The notes: generated by a model from the letters alone, not told the origin. 64,000 bases of DNA from an uncultured Fibrobacter sp. (GCA_946414025.1 CAMKMX010000001.1:1-64000), one strand, 5' to 3'; shown: positions 24,904 through 34,007, numbered from the stretch's first letter. A program made the numbers and translations.

Positions 24904-27060
24904 ATGGATGCCGAAAGCATCTTGAAAGGTCTGAACGGCGACCAGCGTATGGCCGTCTTGCACGACCATAAACAAAACGGAGCTCTCCTGATTCTTGCAG
25001 GAGCGGGCTCGGGCAAAACTTCTGTACTGACCAAGCGGATCCAGTACCGCATCATGAGCGGGGTACAGCCCGAAAAGATTCTGGCCCTTACCTTCACCGC
25101 CAAGGCCGCAGCCGAAATGCGGGAGCGGGTAGAGGCTCTTTTCCCGAAGGCAGGGGTACGGCTCTGCACCTTCCATTCTCTTGCGCTGTTCATGCTCAAG
25201 CAGAAAATCGGAGAGCGCTTTGCCTACGAGATTCTCGGGTTCAACAAGATTCCCACCCCCAAGGAAACGGACCAGCGGGAATTCTTGCGGGAACTGGCAA
25301 GGCGGAAGATTCCTGCCGCCAAGTTGAACCGGGAGGAACTTTTTTCAGATGATTTGCCCGGCGCCATCAAGAAAAAAATTTCACCCCTGCAGAAAAACGT
25401 TATTTTGTCTGGAAACGTGGTTTTCGAAGACCTGATTTACCTCGCCATCAGGTTGCTTGAAACCTGCGAAAAGGCAAGAGAATACTTTCAGTCCCTGTGG
25501 GCCGAAATCCTGGTAGATGAATACCAGGACATCAACCCTTCCCAGTACAGGCTGGTCAAGAACATTCTCGGAAACCGCAAGGACCTGTTCGTGGTAGGCG
25601 ACGACGACCAGGCCATTTACGGCTTCCGCGGAGCGGACATCGGCAACATCCGGCGTTTCCAGGCGGACTTCAAGGACAGTACCCTCATCCGTCTGGAATG
25701 GAACTACCGCTCCGTACCAAATGTGCTGCATTTGGCCAACGACATTTTTGTGAACAAGCCCGTAACGTTACGGAAGGTTCTCCGGGCAGGGAACCCCAAG
25801 GGCTCCGGCGGCAGCAGGATTTTCACCGAAAACCGCAAGCCCGAAGTCTGGGTGTCGGACAACCCCATCGAAGAAATCGAAAAGATAAAAACCGCCATTC
25901 ATTCCCTGCGCGAAAACTACGGACTCCAATGGAAAAACTTCGCCATTCTGGTGCGGTACAACCGGCTTCGGCAATATTTCGAAGAAGCCCTGCGGGAATG
26001 CGAGCTGCCCATCGCAGGCGACCCCATGGCAGGCGACGAAGTGCTGGAAGACGGCATCCATATCGAGACGGTGCACGCCTCCAAGGGCCTCCAGTACGCC
26101 GTAGTCTTTTACGCGGGACTTGCCGAAGGATTCACGCCGGGCAAGTGCGAAGGCAACCGAAAACAGCGCAAGGCACAGATGGACGAAGAAAGGCGGCTGT
26201 ATTACGTCGGGGTGACCCGTGCCGAATCTTATCTGGTTTTGCTATATTGCAAGCAGAGGTATTGGAAAGGGAAACTGCTGAAACTGAAACCGTCCAGGTT
26301 CCTGCCCCGCTACCCCAAGCAACCCCGATGGACTATGCCTGTTATCTTGTTTAGAATATACGTGGTAATTGTAGTGCTTGGCTATATGCTCGCGCATATT
26401 CTCGCGCTGCCCTTTATCTTGGTTGCCTACGGAAAAATTTTCAACACCTGGCTCGAAGGAAAAATCCAGAAGTTCTCCCGATTCTGCATGAACGTGCTGC
26501 GGGTTGACCTGGAAATAAAAGACCAGGCGATTCTTTCCAAGGTGGACTGGAGCCGCCCCGTGTTCGTTATGGGGAACCACAATTCCTACGCCGACATTCC
26601 CGTGATGTTTCTTTCCATCGAACGCATTGTAGGGTTTATCGCCAAGGCATCGCTTCGGTTCATCCCATTCCTCAATTTCTGGATGCACAAAATCGGCTGC
26701 ATTTTTATCAACCGTAAAAAGGGTGGTGGCGGAGCGCTGATTCGCGAAGCCATGGCATCTGGTCGAGCACCAAGGCTCTGTCTGTTCCCCGAAGGCACTC
26801 GCGGAAAAAGTGAAGCACTCTCGCCCTTTAAGAGCGGCGGTTTCAGGCTTGCGCTAGAGTCACACGCTATAGTGCTCCCTGTGGTTATCCGCGGCACTTC
26901 TGCCGTGTGGGAACGCCGCAAGAATACCGGACGTTGCAAGGTGAGCGTACAGATTCTAGAACCCATCGACGCAGGCGAAATCGAAAAACGCCAGGGCGAC
27001 AACGACCCAAGAAAGGAACTGATGCCCCTGGTCCGTTCCCGCATGGAGGCCGCCCTGTGA
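24904..27060 (+). CDS. UvrD/Rep-type DNA helicase fused to PlsC-type acyltransferase
   Basis: 718 residues in one uninterrupted frame. Residues 1 to about 475 are a compact SF1A helicase with all motifs: GAGSGKTS (Walker A, about 34-41), VDEYQDINPSQ (II), VVGDDDQAIYGFRGAD (III), ETVHASKGLQYAVVF (V) and LYYVGVTRAES (VI). Residues 478-718 are a 1-acyl-glycerol-3-phosphate acyltransferase: membrane segment, NHNSYAD (HX4D catalytic, about 558) and LFPEGTRGKS (about 629). The join is PSRFLPRYPKQPRWT-M, where PSRFL is a normal helicase end and the Met at 26335 could be an ancestral PlsC start without a visible Shine-Dalgarno. Two unrelated activities in one chain is odd; see findings. Confidence 0.88.
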   Translation: MDAESILKGLNGDQRMAVLHDHKQNGALLILAGAGSGKTSVLTKRIQYRIMSGVQPEKILALTFTAKAAAEMRERVEALFPKAGVRLCTFHSLALFMLKQKIGERFAYEILGFNKIPTPKETDQREFLRELARRKIPAAKLNREELFSDDLPGAIKKKISPLQKNVILSGNVVFEDLIYLAIRLLETCEKAREYFQSLWAEILVDEYQDINPSQYRLVKNILGNRKDLFVVGDDDQAIYGFRGADIGNIRRFQADFKDSTLIRLEWNYRSVPNVLHLANDIFVNKPVTLRKVLRAGNPKGSGGSRIFTENRKPEVWVSDNPIEEIEKIKTAIHSLRENYGLQWKNFAILVRYNRLRQYFEEALRECELPIAGDPMAGDEVLEDGIHIETVHASKGLQYAVVFYAGLAEGFTPGKCEGNRKQRKAQMDEERRLYYVGVTRAESYLVLLYCKQRYWKGKLLKLKPSRFLPRYPKQPRWTMPVILFRIYVVIVVLGYMLAHILALPFILVAYGKIFNTWLEGKIQKFSRFCMNVLRVDLEIKDQAILSKVDWSRPVFVMGNHNSYADIPVMFLSIERIVGFIAKASLRFIPFLNFWMHKIGCIFINRKKGGGGALIREAMASGRAPRLCLFPEGTRGKSEALSPFKSGGFRLALESHAIVLPVVIRGTSAVWERRKNTGRCKVSVQILEPIDAGEIEKRQGDNDPRKELMPLVRSRMEAAL

Positions 27061-27866
27061 TAGGCGTCTTCGATTCCGGATTTGGCGGACTCACGATTTT
27101 GCAGGACTTGCGCAATGCCCTGCCCGAATACGACTTCTTGTACCTGGGCGACAACGCCCGGGCGCCTTACGGGAGCAGGAGTTTCGAGACCATCTTCCGC
27201 TACACCCTCCAGTGCGTGCGGGAGCTTTTCAACAGGGGCTGCCCCCTGGTGATTCTCGCCTGCAATACGGCATCGGCCCGGGCGCTCCGGAGCATCCAAC
27301 AGCAGGTGTTGCCCGTAGAGTTTCCGGACAAGCGGGTGCTGGGTATCATCAGGCCCACTACCGAAGAAATCGGCAAGTTCAGCCACACAGGCCACATCGG
27401 CATCTTCGCTACCGCGGGTACGGTTTCGTCCAACAGCTACCAGATAGAAATCAGCCATTTCTTTCCGGAACTGAAGGTCACCCAGCACGCCTGCCCCATG
27501 TGGGTTCCCCTGGTAGAAAACGGCGAGATGGGTACGGAAGGCTCCCGCTTTTTCGTCAAGAAAGAAGTGGACGCCCTGCTGAAAAAAGACCCCGAAATAG
27601 ACACCGTCCTTTTGGCCTGTACCCATTACCCCATGCTGGAAAAAGAAATCCGGGAGGCACTCCCCGCAGGAGTGCGCCTGGTCATCCAGGGTCAGATCGT
27701 GGCGGACAAGACCGTCGACTACCTGAACCGGCACCCCGAGATGGATGCCCGGCTTTCGCGATCCGGCAAGACCCGCTTTTTGACCACGGATACCGCCAAT
27801 TTCTTCGAAAAAGGGGCTAATCTGTTCGGAATGAAGGATATTTCGGCAGAAGCCCTCACCCTCTAG
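27057..27866 (+). CDS. murI: Glutamate racemase
   Basis: 269 residues. Makes D-glutamate for peptidoglycan. Both catalytic cysteine loops are present, LACNTASARAL and LACTHYPMLEKEI, plus the N-terminal IGVFDSGFGGLT. The start is GTG at 27057, overlapping the previous stop as GTGA, with GGAGG 7 nt upstream; the frame is open further upstream but that stretch is antiparallel coding shadow. Last gene of the 21918-27866 run. Confidence 0.94.
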   Translation: MIGVFDSGFGGLTILQDLRNALPEYDFLYLGDNARAPYGSRSFETIFRYTLQCVRELFNRGCPLVILACNTASARALRSIQQQVLPVEFPDKRVLGIIRPTTEEIGKFSHTGHIGIFATAGTVSSNSYQIEISHFFPELKVTQHACPMWVPLVENGEMGTEGSRFFVKKEVDALLKKDPEIDTVLLACTHYPMLEKEIREALPAGVRLVIQGQIVADKTVDYLNRHPEMDARLSRSGKTRFLTTDTANFFEKGANLFGMKDISAEALTL

Positions 27867-27957
27867 CACTGATTTTTGTATTTTGGCAACGTAAATGACG
27901 AACCTTTTTAGGTCCGCTGGTTTTTTTGTTATGTATCACTTTTTTAGGGGTTGAATA

Positions 27958-28596
27958 ATGCCTAAGACACAAATCAATCTTGAAGGTTGGCAAGACTACC
28001 GTGGCAACGCCGCCGGCAGCCTGCTCTATGTGGAGACCAGTCACCAGTCCGAAATGCCCGTCCGTGACCAGCTGAACGAAAACGGCAAGGGCTTCTTTTA
28101 CGAACCCAACTACGAGACCAGCACCTACGGTCTCATGAGCTGTTGCAACGTGAAAAACATCAACGCCATCGTCCGTGCCAAGAGCCGCTACATTCTGTTC
28201 GGCACCCGCTACGAAGGCCTCAGCGATTCCGAAATGCGCAACAAGTACTTGATCATGGGTTATATGCGCATCGACAAGATCAAGGACGTTCGCACCCGCC
28301 ATATCCAGCGCTACATGGCCAACCCCGACATGCAGGAACCGGAATGCATGCAGATGGAACACAACTGGGCTGTCTATGGCCCCATGCGTTTCGTGTCTAT
28401 GGACGATTCCTTCGTGGTCACCGACGAAATCCTCAAGGAATGGGGCTACAAGGGTCACGCCAGCCGCCAGCTGAAGGCAGTGTTCAACAAGGAACACCTG
28501 GATAAGATTCTTGCCCACCTGGATTCCAAGCCCGACATGATTGACGAATACATCGCCACGGTGGACGAATTCAAGGAAGCCCTGGAAGAAGGGTAA
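27958..28596 (+). CDS. Conserved-looking hypothetical protein
   Basis: 212 residues, no signal or membrane segment, mixed alpha/beta, with AGGGG nine bases before the ATG. Notable stretches are SLLYVETSHQSEMPVRDQ, RAKSRYILFGTRYEGLSD and a helical charged C-terminus (VDEFKEALEEG). I do not recognise the family. Codon use matches the neighbouring housekeeping genes, and a good terminator follows, so it is probably expressed as a single gene. Confidence 0.65.
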   Translation: MPKTQINLEGWQDYRGNAAGSLLYVETSHQSEMPVRDQLNENGKGFFYEPNYETSTYGLMSCCNVKNINAIVRAKSRYILFGTRYEGLSDSEMRNKYLIMGYMRIDKIKDVRTRHIQRYMANPDMQEPECMQMEHNWAVYGPMRFVSMDDSFVVTDEILKEWGYKGHASRQLKAVFNKEHLDKILAHLDSKPDMIDEYIATVDEFKEALEEG

Positions 28597-28621
28597 TCAA
28601 GCTTTTCTTTTGGAAAATCAA

Positions 28622-28645
28622 GGCCCGCGAAAGCGGGTCTTTTTT
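28622..28645 (+). terminator. Terminator of the hypothetical gene at 27958
   Basis: GCCCGC-gaaa-GCGGGT followed by CTTTTTTG. GNRA-type tetraloop, stem of 6. Confidence 0.8.
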
Positions 28646-28649
28646 GTTC

Positions 28650-28687
28650 TATCCCCTAACCCCTAGATCCTAGCCCCTATCCCCTAA
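28650..28687. repeat. CCCCTAGATCCTAGCC intergenic repeat
   Basis: ATCCCCTAACCCCTAGATCC then TAGCCCCTATCCCC, same family as 5671-5710; its right end runs into the last codons of the Fic-like gene ending at 28677. Confidence 0.55.
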
Positions 28688-29711
28688 TAGAATACCGCTG
28701 GCTGCGGCCGCCCTTCTCGTCGGATTTCAAGATGCCCTTGGCGATGAGTTTCTGGATAGTGCGGAGGGCCGTGTCGTGACTCTGGTCGATAATTGCCGCC
28801 AGTTCCTTGGCGGTAAAACTTGCAGGAAGCGTTCCAGCAAACAGGGCGGTAAACAACTTCTGGTCCTTTTCGTCAAAAGCCTCTCCGGCATGGCGATTGT
28901 AAAAGGCCGTCTTGCGCTGTTCCTTGAGAATGCGCTCCCGGGTGCTCGCCATGGCCGTCTGCAAAGTTTCGATAAACCAGAGAATCCATTCCGTCAAGTC
29001 GCCGTTCCCGCGCTGGGTGGCATTGAGAATCTTGAAATAATCTTCGCGGCGCTCCAGAAAAGCCTGGTTCAGGGAGAACTGGCAACGGGTGGTCTGCTCG
29101 CTGCGGGCAAGGGCCACGATGGTGAGGAGCCTTGCCAAGCGGCCGTTGGCATCGGCGAACGGCCTGAGGGTCGCAAACCAGAAATGGGCCACCGCAGCTT
29201 TGATGACGCCATCCATGCTGGAACTTTCCATCCACTGGATGTAACGCTCCACCTCTTGCTCCAGACGTTCCGGATTCGGCCCTTCGAAATCCAGCTGAAG
29301 CTCACCCTGGCGGTATTGGACCGCACTGGGTGCAGCGCGAAAACTGGCCACCTTGTTCTGCCCCATAGAAGCGTGCCATGCAAACAGGCGTTCCTGGGTC
29401 AACGGATTGAACGCCTTGGTGATGGCGGCGAGGTATATGTGTACCGCAGGGTCTGCCGACTGGGCAGAACCTCCCTGCACAAGAGCCACCTGCTGCTCCA
29501 CAAAAGCCTTGTCCAGATGAATCCCGTCAATGGCAGAATTGGAGCGAATATCCTGAATCAACAGTTCCTGTTCCAAATCCTGGAACCCGCAAGTCTCCAT
29601 AGCGCCAATAAGCTTGCCCTCTTGCAAGCGGGTTTCGCCAAGAGCGTTCAGGACCTTCCGGGAATCGAACCGAAAGTGCGTCCAATCGGGGTATTGATGG
29701 ATATAGAGCAT
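28677..29711 (-). CDS. Fic-like protein (DUF4172 type) with degenerate active site
   Basis: 344 residues. An N-terminal DUF4172-like segment starts YIHQYPDWTHFRFD; the central Fic domain reads RPFADANGRLARLL where the family has HPFxDGNGRxxR, so the catalytic His is Arg (AGG codon, about residue 178) and the first Gly is Ala. The inhibitory-helix region reads NSAIDG instead of S-x-x-x-E-G. The ATP-binding NGR and second Arg are kept, and a C-terminal winged helix (FTAKELAAIIDQSHDTALRT) is present. The frame is intact, so the protein may have lost AMPylation but kept binding or regulation. Confidence 0.85.
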   Translation of the reverse strand: MLYIHQYPDWTHFRFDSRKVLNALGETRLQEGKLIGAMETCGFQDLEQELLIQDIRSNSAIDGIHLDKAFVEQQVALVQGGSAQSADPAVHIYLAAITKAFNPLTQERLFAWHASMGQNKVASFRAAPSAVQYRQGELQLDFEGPNPERLEQEVERYIQWMESSSMDGVIKAAVAHFWFATLRPFADANGRLARLLTIVALARSEQTTRCQFSLNQAFLERREDYFKILNATQRGNGDLTEWILWFIETLQTAMASTRERILKEQRKTAFYNRHAGEAFDEKDQKLFTALFAGTLPASFTAKELAAIIDQSHDTALRTIQKLIAKGILKSDEKGGRSQRYSIRG

Positions 29712-29756
29712 ACCTATCCGTAATATACTTTATTATTTTAGGTCTAAGGAGTGATT

Positions 29757-31856
29757 GTGAGAATTTTTTCGACAACAATGCTTATGCTGCTGATGGCGAG
29801 CTACTGCTTGGCTGTCCCGGCAGACGAGGGAACATTCCCCCTGAAACAGCCCGACGGCAGCGTGCTGGAAGCCCGCTTTGTTGGCGACGAAAAATTCCAT
29901 GTGTTGCAGACCGAAGACGGTTACTTTTTGAAAGAAGACCTTCTCGGATATTACACCTACATCAACAACGAAGGCGAACCTTCTGGAATATACGCCCGCA
30001 ATTCAAATGACCGCAGCGATTCCGATGTGGAATTTCTGACTAGTCTCGACCAATCCCGCATCTACGACCTGCTACTCGAAAAAAATCCCCCTATGGAAAC
30101 TATGGACTACCGGGTGCCGGATTTTGCCTACCGCGAAGTGATGCGCATGCCCAGCTATAATCCCGAGATAACGCAGGGCGATGTCCGCGGCATAGTAATT
30201 CTTGTGGAATTCCAAGATGTCAGGTTCAAGAGTGCCGACCCCAAGTCCCAATTTACGGACTACATGAACAAGGAAGGCTACAACGAATATTACAACCTCG
30301 GAAGTATTCGCGATTATTTCGTCAAGAATTCCATGGGCCTTTTCCGCCCCACCTTCGACGTCTATGGGCCCGTGACCATTTCTCGGAACAGAAATGACTA
30401 CGGAACGACATCCAGCGGTAACGACGGCAGGAACTACGAGGGGGCTCGCTCCGCACTGATGGAGGCCCTAGATTCCTTGAAAAAAAAGGAGAGCATTGAC
30501 TATTCCAAATACGACAACGATGGCGATGGCGAAATCGATTTTACCTATATGTTCTATGCAGGAGTGGGTGCCAACAACTCCGGCGTAGTGGGCGCTATCT
30601 GGCCCCACGCCTGGTACATCGGCAATTCTGTGAACAAACGATCTGGAAAGAATATGGGGAACGACATTTACGCCAACCGCTACGCCTGTTCCAACGAAAT
30701 TGACGGATACGCCTACAAAAAGGACAATTCCACGGATATTCTGGGCGGGATAGGAACTTTCGCTCACGAGTTCAGCCATGTTCTCGGGTTGCCTGACATG
30801 TACGACTTAAAAGGAAACAATCCCCGCAAGACGCCTAAAAAGTGGGACGTGATGGACAACGGCAATTACAACTGCCCTTACAATTCATACGGAACACAAA
30901 ACTGCGCACCGCCTTTTTATTCTGCCTTCGAGCGGATGTCCCTGGGGTGGATGAACCCTACGGAACTCTATGCCGTAGGCCAAGTAAAGCTTGATAAAAT
31001 CGACGGTAACAACGCCTATAGCATTACTAACCCGAATAACCCCGATGAAATGTTCCTGCTGGAATACAGGACGCAAAAGGACTGGGATGTAGGGCAACCC
31101 AATTCGGGAATGCTGATATGGCATATCGACTATGTGGCTTCTGTATGGAAAGAAAAAACGGTCAATAACGACGGTAACCACATGCACGTAGATATCGAAG
31201 AAGCTAGTCCTGAAATCGATAAGTACGCTAGGCCATACGATGTTTTCCCGGGGACAAAGGCCGTGACAAACTTTGAAAAGTTCGTCTTCTGGAATGGCGA
31301 CTCTATGGAAATCGCCCTTTCCGAAATCACGGAGTCCGAGGACAAGGAATACATTACTTTTATCGTTGACATGTCCGTTTCGTCGTCTGAAACGGTGTCG
31401 TCCAGCTCTGCCAAAGAAATTTCGTCTAGTTCAGAGGATGTCATTTCGTCAAGTTCTGAAGATATTCTCTCATCTAGTTCCAAAGGTATTTTGTCATCCA
31501 GTTCTATCGAAGATACGTCGTCCAGTTCCATCGAAAATATATCGTCCAGTTCCGACAGGGAATCTTCTTCGTCCTTTGAAATCTCGTCAAGCGAAACCTA
31601 TTCCAGCTCAAGCGAAGCTTCCACAGCCATCACCTACAACAACGGGCTGCTAGAATTGCCGATACATGGACCAAAGGTTATCCGTATATTCTCGCTCCAT
31701 GGAAAACTGTTGTACGAAACCATCGTTTACGAGAAAGGATACCAGTTTGTAGTGCCTCGCCCATTTAGGAACTCAAAAACCATCATCACCGTTTCGCAAA
31801 ACGGGATAATCCTGTTTACACGTGAGTCCACATATAAAAGCGTCACGTTGCCTTAG
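29757..31856 (+). CDS. Secreted M6-family metalloprotease with Ser-rich linker and C-terminal tail
   Basis: 699 residues from the GTG at 29757, chosen for AAGGAG six bases upstream; an upstream GTG (29751) overlaps that site. Signal peptide ends near YCLA. The catalytic domain (about 95-500) contains the zinc site HEFSHVLGLPDMYD of immune-inhibitor-A type peptidases. Residues about 540-620 are runs of SSSS separated by short acidic pieces, then a roughly 70-residue tail (VIRIFSLHGKLLYE) like those on Fibrobacter extracellular enzymes, probably an export or attachment signal. Role in extracellular protein degradation is inferred. Confidence 0.9.
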   Translation: MRIFSTTMLMLLMASYCLAVPADEGTFPLKQPDGSVLEARFVGDEKFHVLQTEDGYFLKEDLLGYYTYINNEGEPSGIYARNSNDRSDSDVEFLTSLDQSRIYDLLLEKNPPMETMDYRVPDFAYREVMRMPSYNPEITQGDVRGIVILVEFQDVRFKSADPKSQFTDYMNKEGYNEYYNLGSIRDYFVKNSMGLFRPTFDVYGPVTISRNRNDYGTTSSGNDGRNYEGARSALMEALDSLKKKESIDYSKYDNDGDGEIDFTYMFYAGVGANNSGVVGAIWPHAWYIGNSVNKRSGKNMGNDIYANRYACSNEIDGYAYKKDNSTDILGGIGTFAHEFSHVLGLPDMYDLKGNNPRKTPKKWDVMDNGNYNCPYNSYGTQNCAPPFYSAFERMSLGWMNPTELYAVGQVKLDKIDGNNAYSITNPNNPDEMFLLEYRTQKDWDVGQPNSGMLIWHIDYVASVWKEKTVNNDGNHMHVDIEEASPEIDKYARPYDVFPGTKAVTNFEKFVFWNGDSMEIALSEITESEDKEYITFIVDMSVSSSETVSSSSAKEISSSSEDVISSSSEDILSSSSKGILSSSSIEDTSSSSIENISSSSDRESSSSFEISSSETYSSSSEASTAITYNNGLLELPIHGPKVIRIFSLHGKLLYETIVYEKGYQFVVPRPFRNSKTIITVSQNGIILFTRESTYKSVTLP

Positions 31857-31905
31857 TGCATCAAAAAAAGTGTATCTTTTAAAAAACACTTTTTTGCAGT
31901 AAACA

Positions 31906-33876
31906 ATGAAAAATCCAGTTCTCAAGTTTGCAATTCTCGGTTGTGGGCATATTGCCACCAAGATGGCGGCTGCCGTCAAGACTCTCGAAAAGCGGGGCAT
32001 GGGCGTAGAATGCTATGCGGTGGCATCGCGCTCACTTGACAAGGCAAAAAAATTTGCCGACGAATATGGTTTCGGGCGTGCCTGCGGCAGTTACGAGGAA
32101 CTGGCCCGGGACCCTGCGGTAGATTTGATCTATGTGGCCACTCCCCATTCCGAGCATTACAACAACATCTTGCTTTGCTTGGAACACAACAAGAACTTGC
32201 TAGTAGAAAAGGCATTTACCGCCAACGCCCTGATGGCATCGGAAGTGGTGGCTCTTGCCGAAGAAAAAGGCGTGTTCCTGTGCGAGGCCATGTGGACAAG
32301 GTTCTTGCCCGCCGTGCAGATGGTCAAGGACTGGATTCTGGCCGGGAAAATTGGCAAGGTGGAAAGCGTGGAAGCAGATTTTTCCATGCCCCTTTCGCAT
32401 ATCGAGCGCTTGCAAAAGCCGGAGCTTGCGGGCGGCGCGCTGCTGGACTTGGGCATTTACAGCCTCACGTTCGCGGATATCTTTTTGACTGACCCGGAAA
32501 TTTGCAAGGAGATCCCCGCCTCCACGGGGATGACATCAGGTGGAGACTGTGCGGAAATGACATCGGGTGGGGAATGCGTCGCAAATCACATCGTACAGAC
32601 AAAAACCAAGTGCGTCAAGTTCCACACGGGCGTGGATGCGACGGACTGGATTGATTTGGTATATGCGAATGGCCAGGTGGCGCATCTCAAGACCTCCATG
32701 GTAGCGCCGCTCAAAAACGAGGGCGTCATCTACGGAACCACAGGCTTTATCCGGGTACAGAACTTGAACGACATGGAAGAAATTCAGTTGTTTGACGTGG
32801 CCGGAAATCTGGTAGAGTCCTTGAGGCCGCCCCGCATCGAGAACTGCTACGAATACGAGGTGCTGGGCTGCAAGGCGGCCCTCGAGAAAGGCCTCAAGGA
32901 ATGCCCCGAAATGCCCCACAGCAAGACCATGCAGATGATGACGCAAATGGACAACCTCCGCGCCGCATGGGGAGTGAGCTACCCCTTCGAACTCAGCCCG
33001 GGCGAAGTCTGGGACCGCAGCGGAGACAAGTCCTTCCTGGAAATTTTCGACATCGAGACCGGCGAATCAAAACTCCTCAAGAAATTCGACAAGGTCATCG
33101 AAGCGCCCAACTGGAGCGCCGACGGAAAATTCCTCACCTACAACAGCGAAGGCCGCATCTATAAAATTGAAATCGAAAGCGGAGCCATTACCGAAGTTCC
33201 GAGCTACTTTGTGGACAACTGCAACAACGACCACGTGCTCTCTCCCGATGGTTTAGGACTTTTCGTGAGCCACCACACCAAAGAAGACGGCCTTTCCCGC
33301 ATCTACAAGATTTTCTTTGACGGACGCATGCCGGAACTGGTGACGCCCCTTGCTCCCAGCTACCTCCACGGCGTTACCGCCGACGGAAAAATGCTCGCCT
33401 ACTGCGCCGAACGGGATGGAGAATACGACATTTACACCATTCCCACTGCCGGCGGGAACGAGACGCAGCTCACGACGGCTTTCGGCCTGAATGACGGACC
33501 GGAATACGACTGCGACGGAGAATACATCTGGTTCAATTCTGTTCGCAGCGGTCGCATGCAGGCGTGGCGCATGAGGTCCGACGGCTCCGAACAGACGCAG
33601 ATGACACAGGACGCCCATTGGAACACCTGGTTCCCGCACATTTCGCCCGACCGCACGAAAGTCGTGATGCTGGCCTACCACGAACGGGACGTGCGGCCCG
33701 GCGAACACGTGCCCAACAAGAATGTGGAAATTCGCCTGATGACGGGCAGCGATAAGACCGGCTGGAGCGAACCCCGCACGATTCTAAAGCTGTTCGGCGG
33801 CCAGGGAACCATCAACGTGAACTCGTGGGCTCCCGATAGCAAAAAATTTGCCTACGTGCGCTACGAAAAGAAATAA
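31906..33876 (+). CDS. Gfo/Idh/MocA oxidoreductase fused to a TolB-like beta-propeller
   Basis: 656 residues. Residues 1 to about 360 are an NAD(P)-dependent oxidoreductase: FAILGCGHIATKM (dinucleotide loop), VATPHSEHY and EKAFTANA (position of the EKP catalytic motif), most like the dihydrodiol dehydrogenase branch; its natural end, LRAAWGVSYPFE, is followed directly by a propeller of PD40/TolB-type blades (WSADGKFLTYNSEGRIY, WAPDSKKFAYVRYEKK) to the C-terminus. No signal peptide, so cytoplasmic. Residues about 200-228 are an in-frame insertion carrying a dispersed palindrome. The fusion and insertion make function hard to predict. Confidence 0.85.
   Translation: MKNPVLKFAILGCGHIATKMAAAVKTLEKRGMGVECYAVASRSLDKAKKFADEYGFGRACGSYEELARDPAVDLIYVATPHSEHYNNILLCLEHNKNLLVEKAFTANALMASEVVALAEEKGVFLCEAMWTRFLPAVQMVKDWILAGKIGKVESVEADFSMPLSHIERLQKPELAGGALLDLGIYSLTFADIFLTDPEICKEIPASTGMTSGGDCAEMTSGGECVANHIVQTKTKCVKFHTGVDATDWIDLVYANGQVAHLKTSMVAPLKNEGVIYGTTGFIRVQNLNDMEEIQLFDVAGNLVESLRPPRIENCYEYEVLGCKAALEKGLKECPEMPHSKTMQMMTQMDNLRAAWGVSYPFELSPGEVWDRSGDKSFLEIFDIETGESKLLKKFDKVIEAPNWSADGKFLTYNSEGRIYKIEIESGAITEVPSYFVDNCNNDHVLSPDGLGLFVSHHTKEDGLSRIYKIFFDGRMPELVTPLAPSYLHGVTADGKMLAYCAERDGEYDIYTIPTAGGNETQLTTAFGLNDGPEYDCDGEYIWFNSVRSGRMQAWRMRSDGSEQTQMTQDAHWNTWFPHISPDRTKVVMLAYHERDVRPGEHVPNKNVEIRLMTGSDKTGWSEPRTILKLFGGQGTINVNSWAPDSKKFAYVRYEKK
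32512..32531 (+). repeat. Dispersed palindrome inside a coding sequence
   Basis: ATCCCCG-cctcca-CGGGGAT followed by GACATC, in frame inside the oxidoreductase gene. Right after it a 27-bp unit starting ATGACATC is tandemly doubled (32530 and 32557), giving MTSGGDC and MTSGGEC in the protein. Confidence 0.7.
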
Positions 33877-33934
33877 CAGGGGCCGCAGTCATCCCCAGCG
33901 CACCCCTTTGTCATACACGGTGCACCCTTTTGTC

Positions 33935-33954
33935 ATCCCCGCGCAGGCGGGGAT
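33935..33954. repeat. GATCCCCGC palindrome after the fusion gene
   Basis: ATCCCCGC-gcag-GCGGGGAT. Two GCACCC(C/T)TTTGTCAT direct repeats lie just upstream (33899 and 33922). Same palindrome family as 2887, 11717, 32512 and 54123. Confidence 0.6.
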
Positions 33955-33973
33955 CCACTATCATCTTATCAAT

Positions 33974-34007
33974 GCTTTACCTGCCAATAACTACTGGCAG
34001 GTAAAGC
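33974..34007 (-). promoter_or_regulatory. 13-bp hairpin enclosing a stop codon
   Basis: GCTTTACCTGCCA, 8-nt loop, TGGCAGGTAAAGC: perfect arms that include the last codons and TAG of the thioredoxin-fold gene. No T-run on either side, so it is more likely an mRNA 3' end stabiliser than a terminator. Confidence 0.55.
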
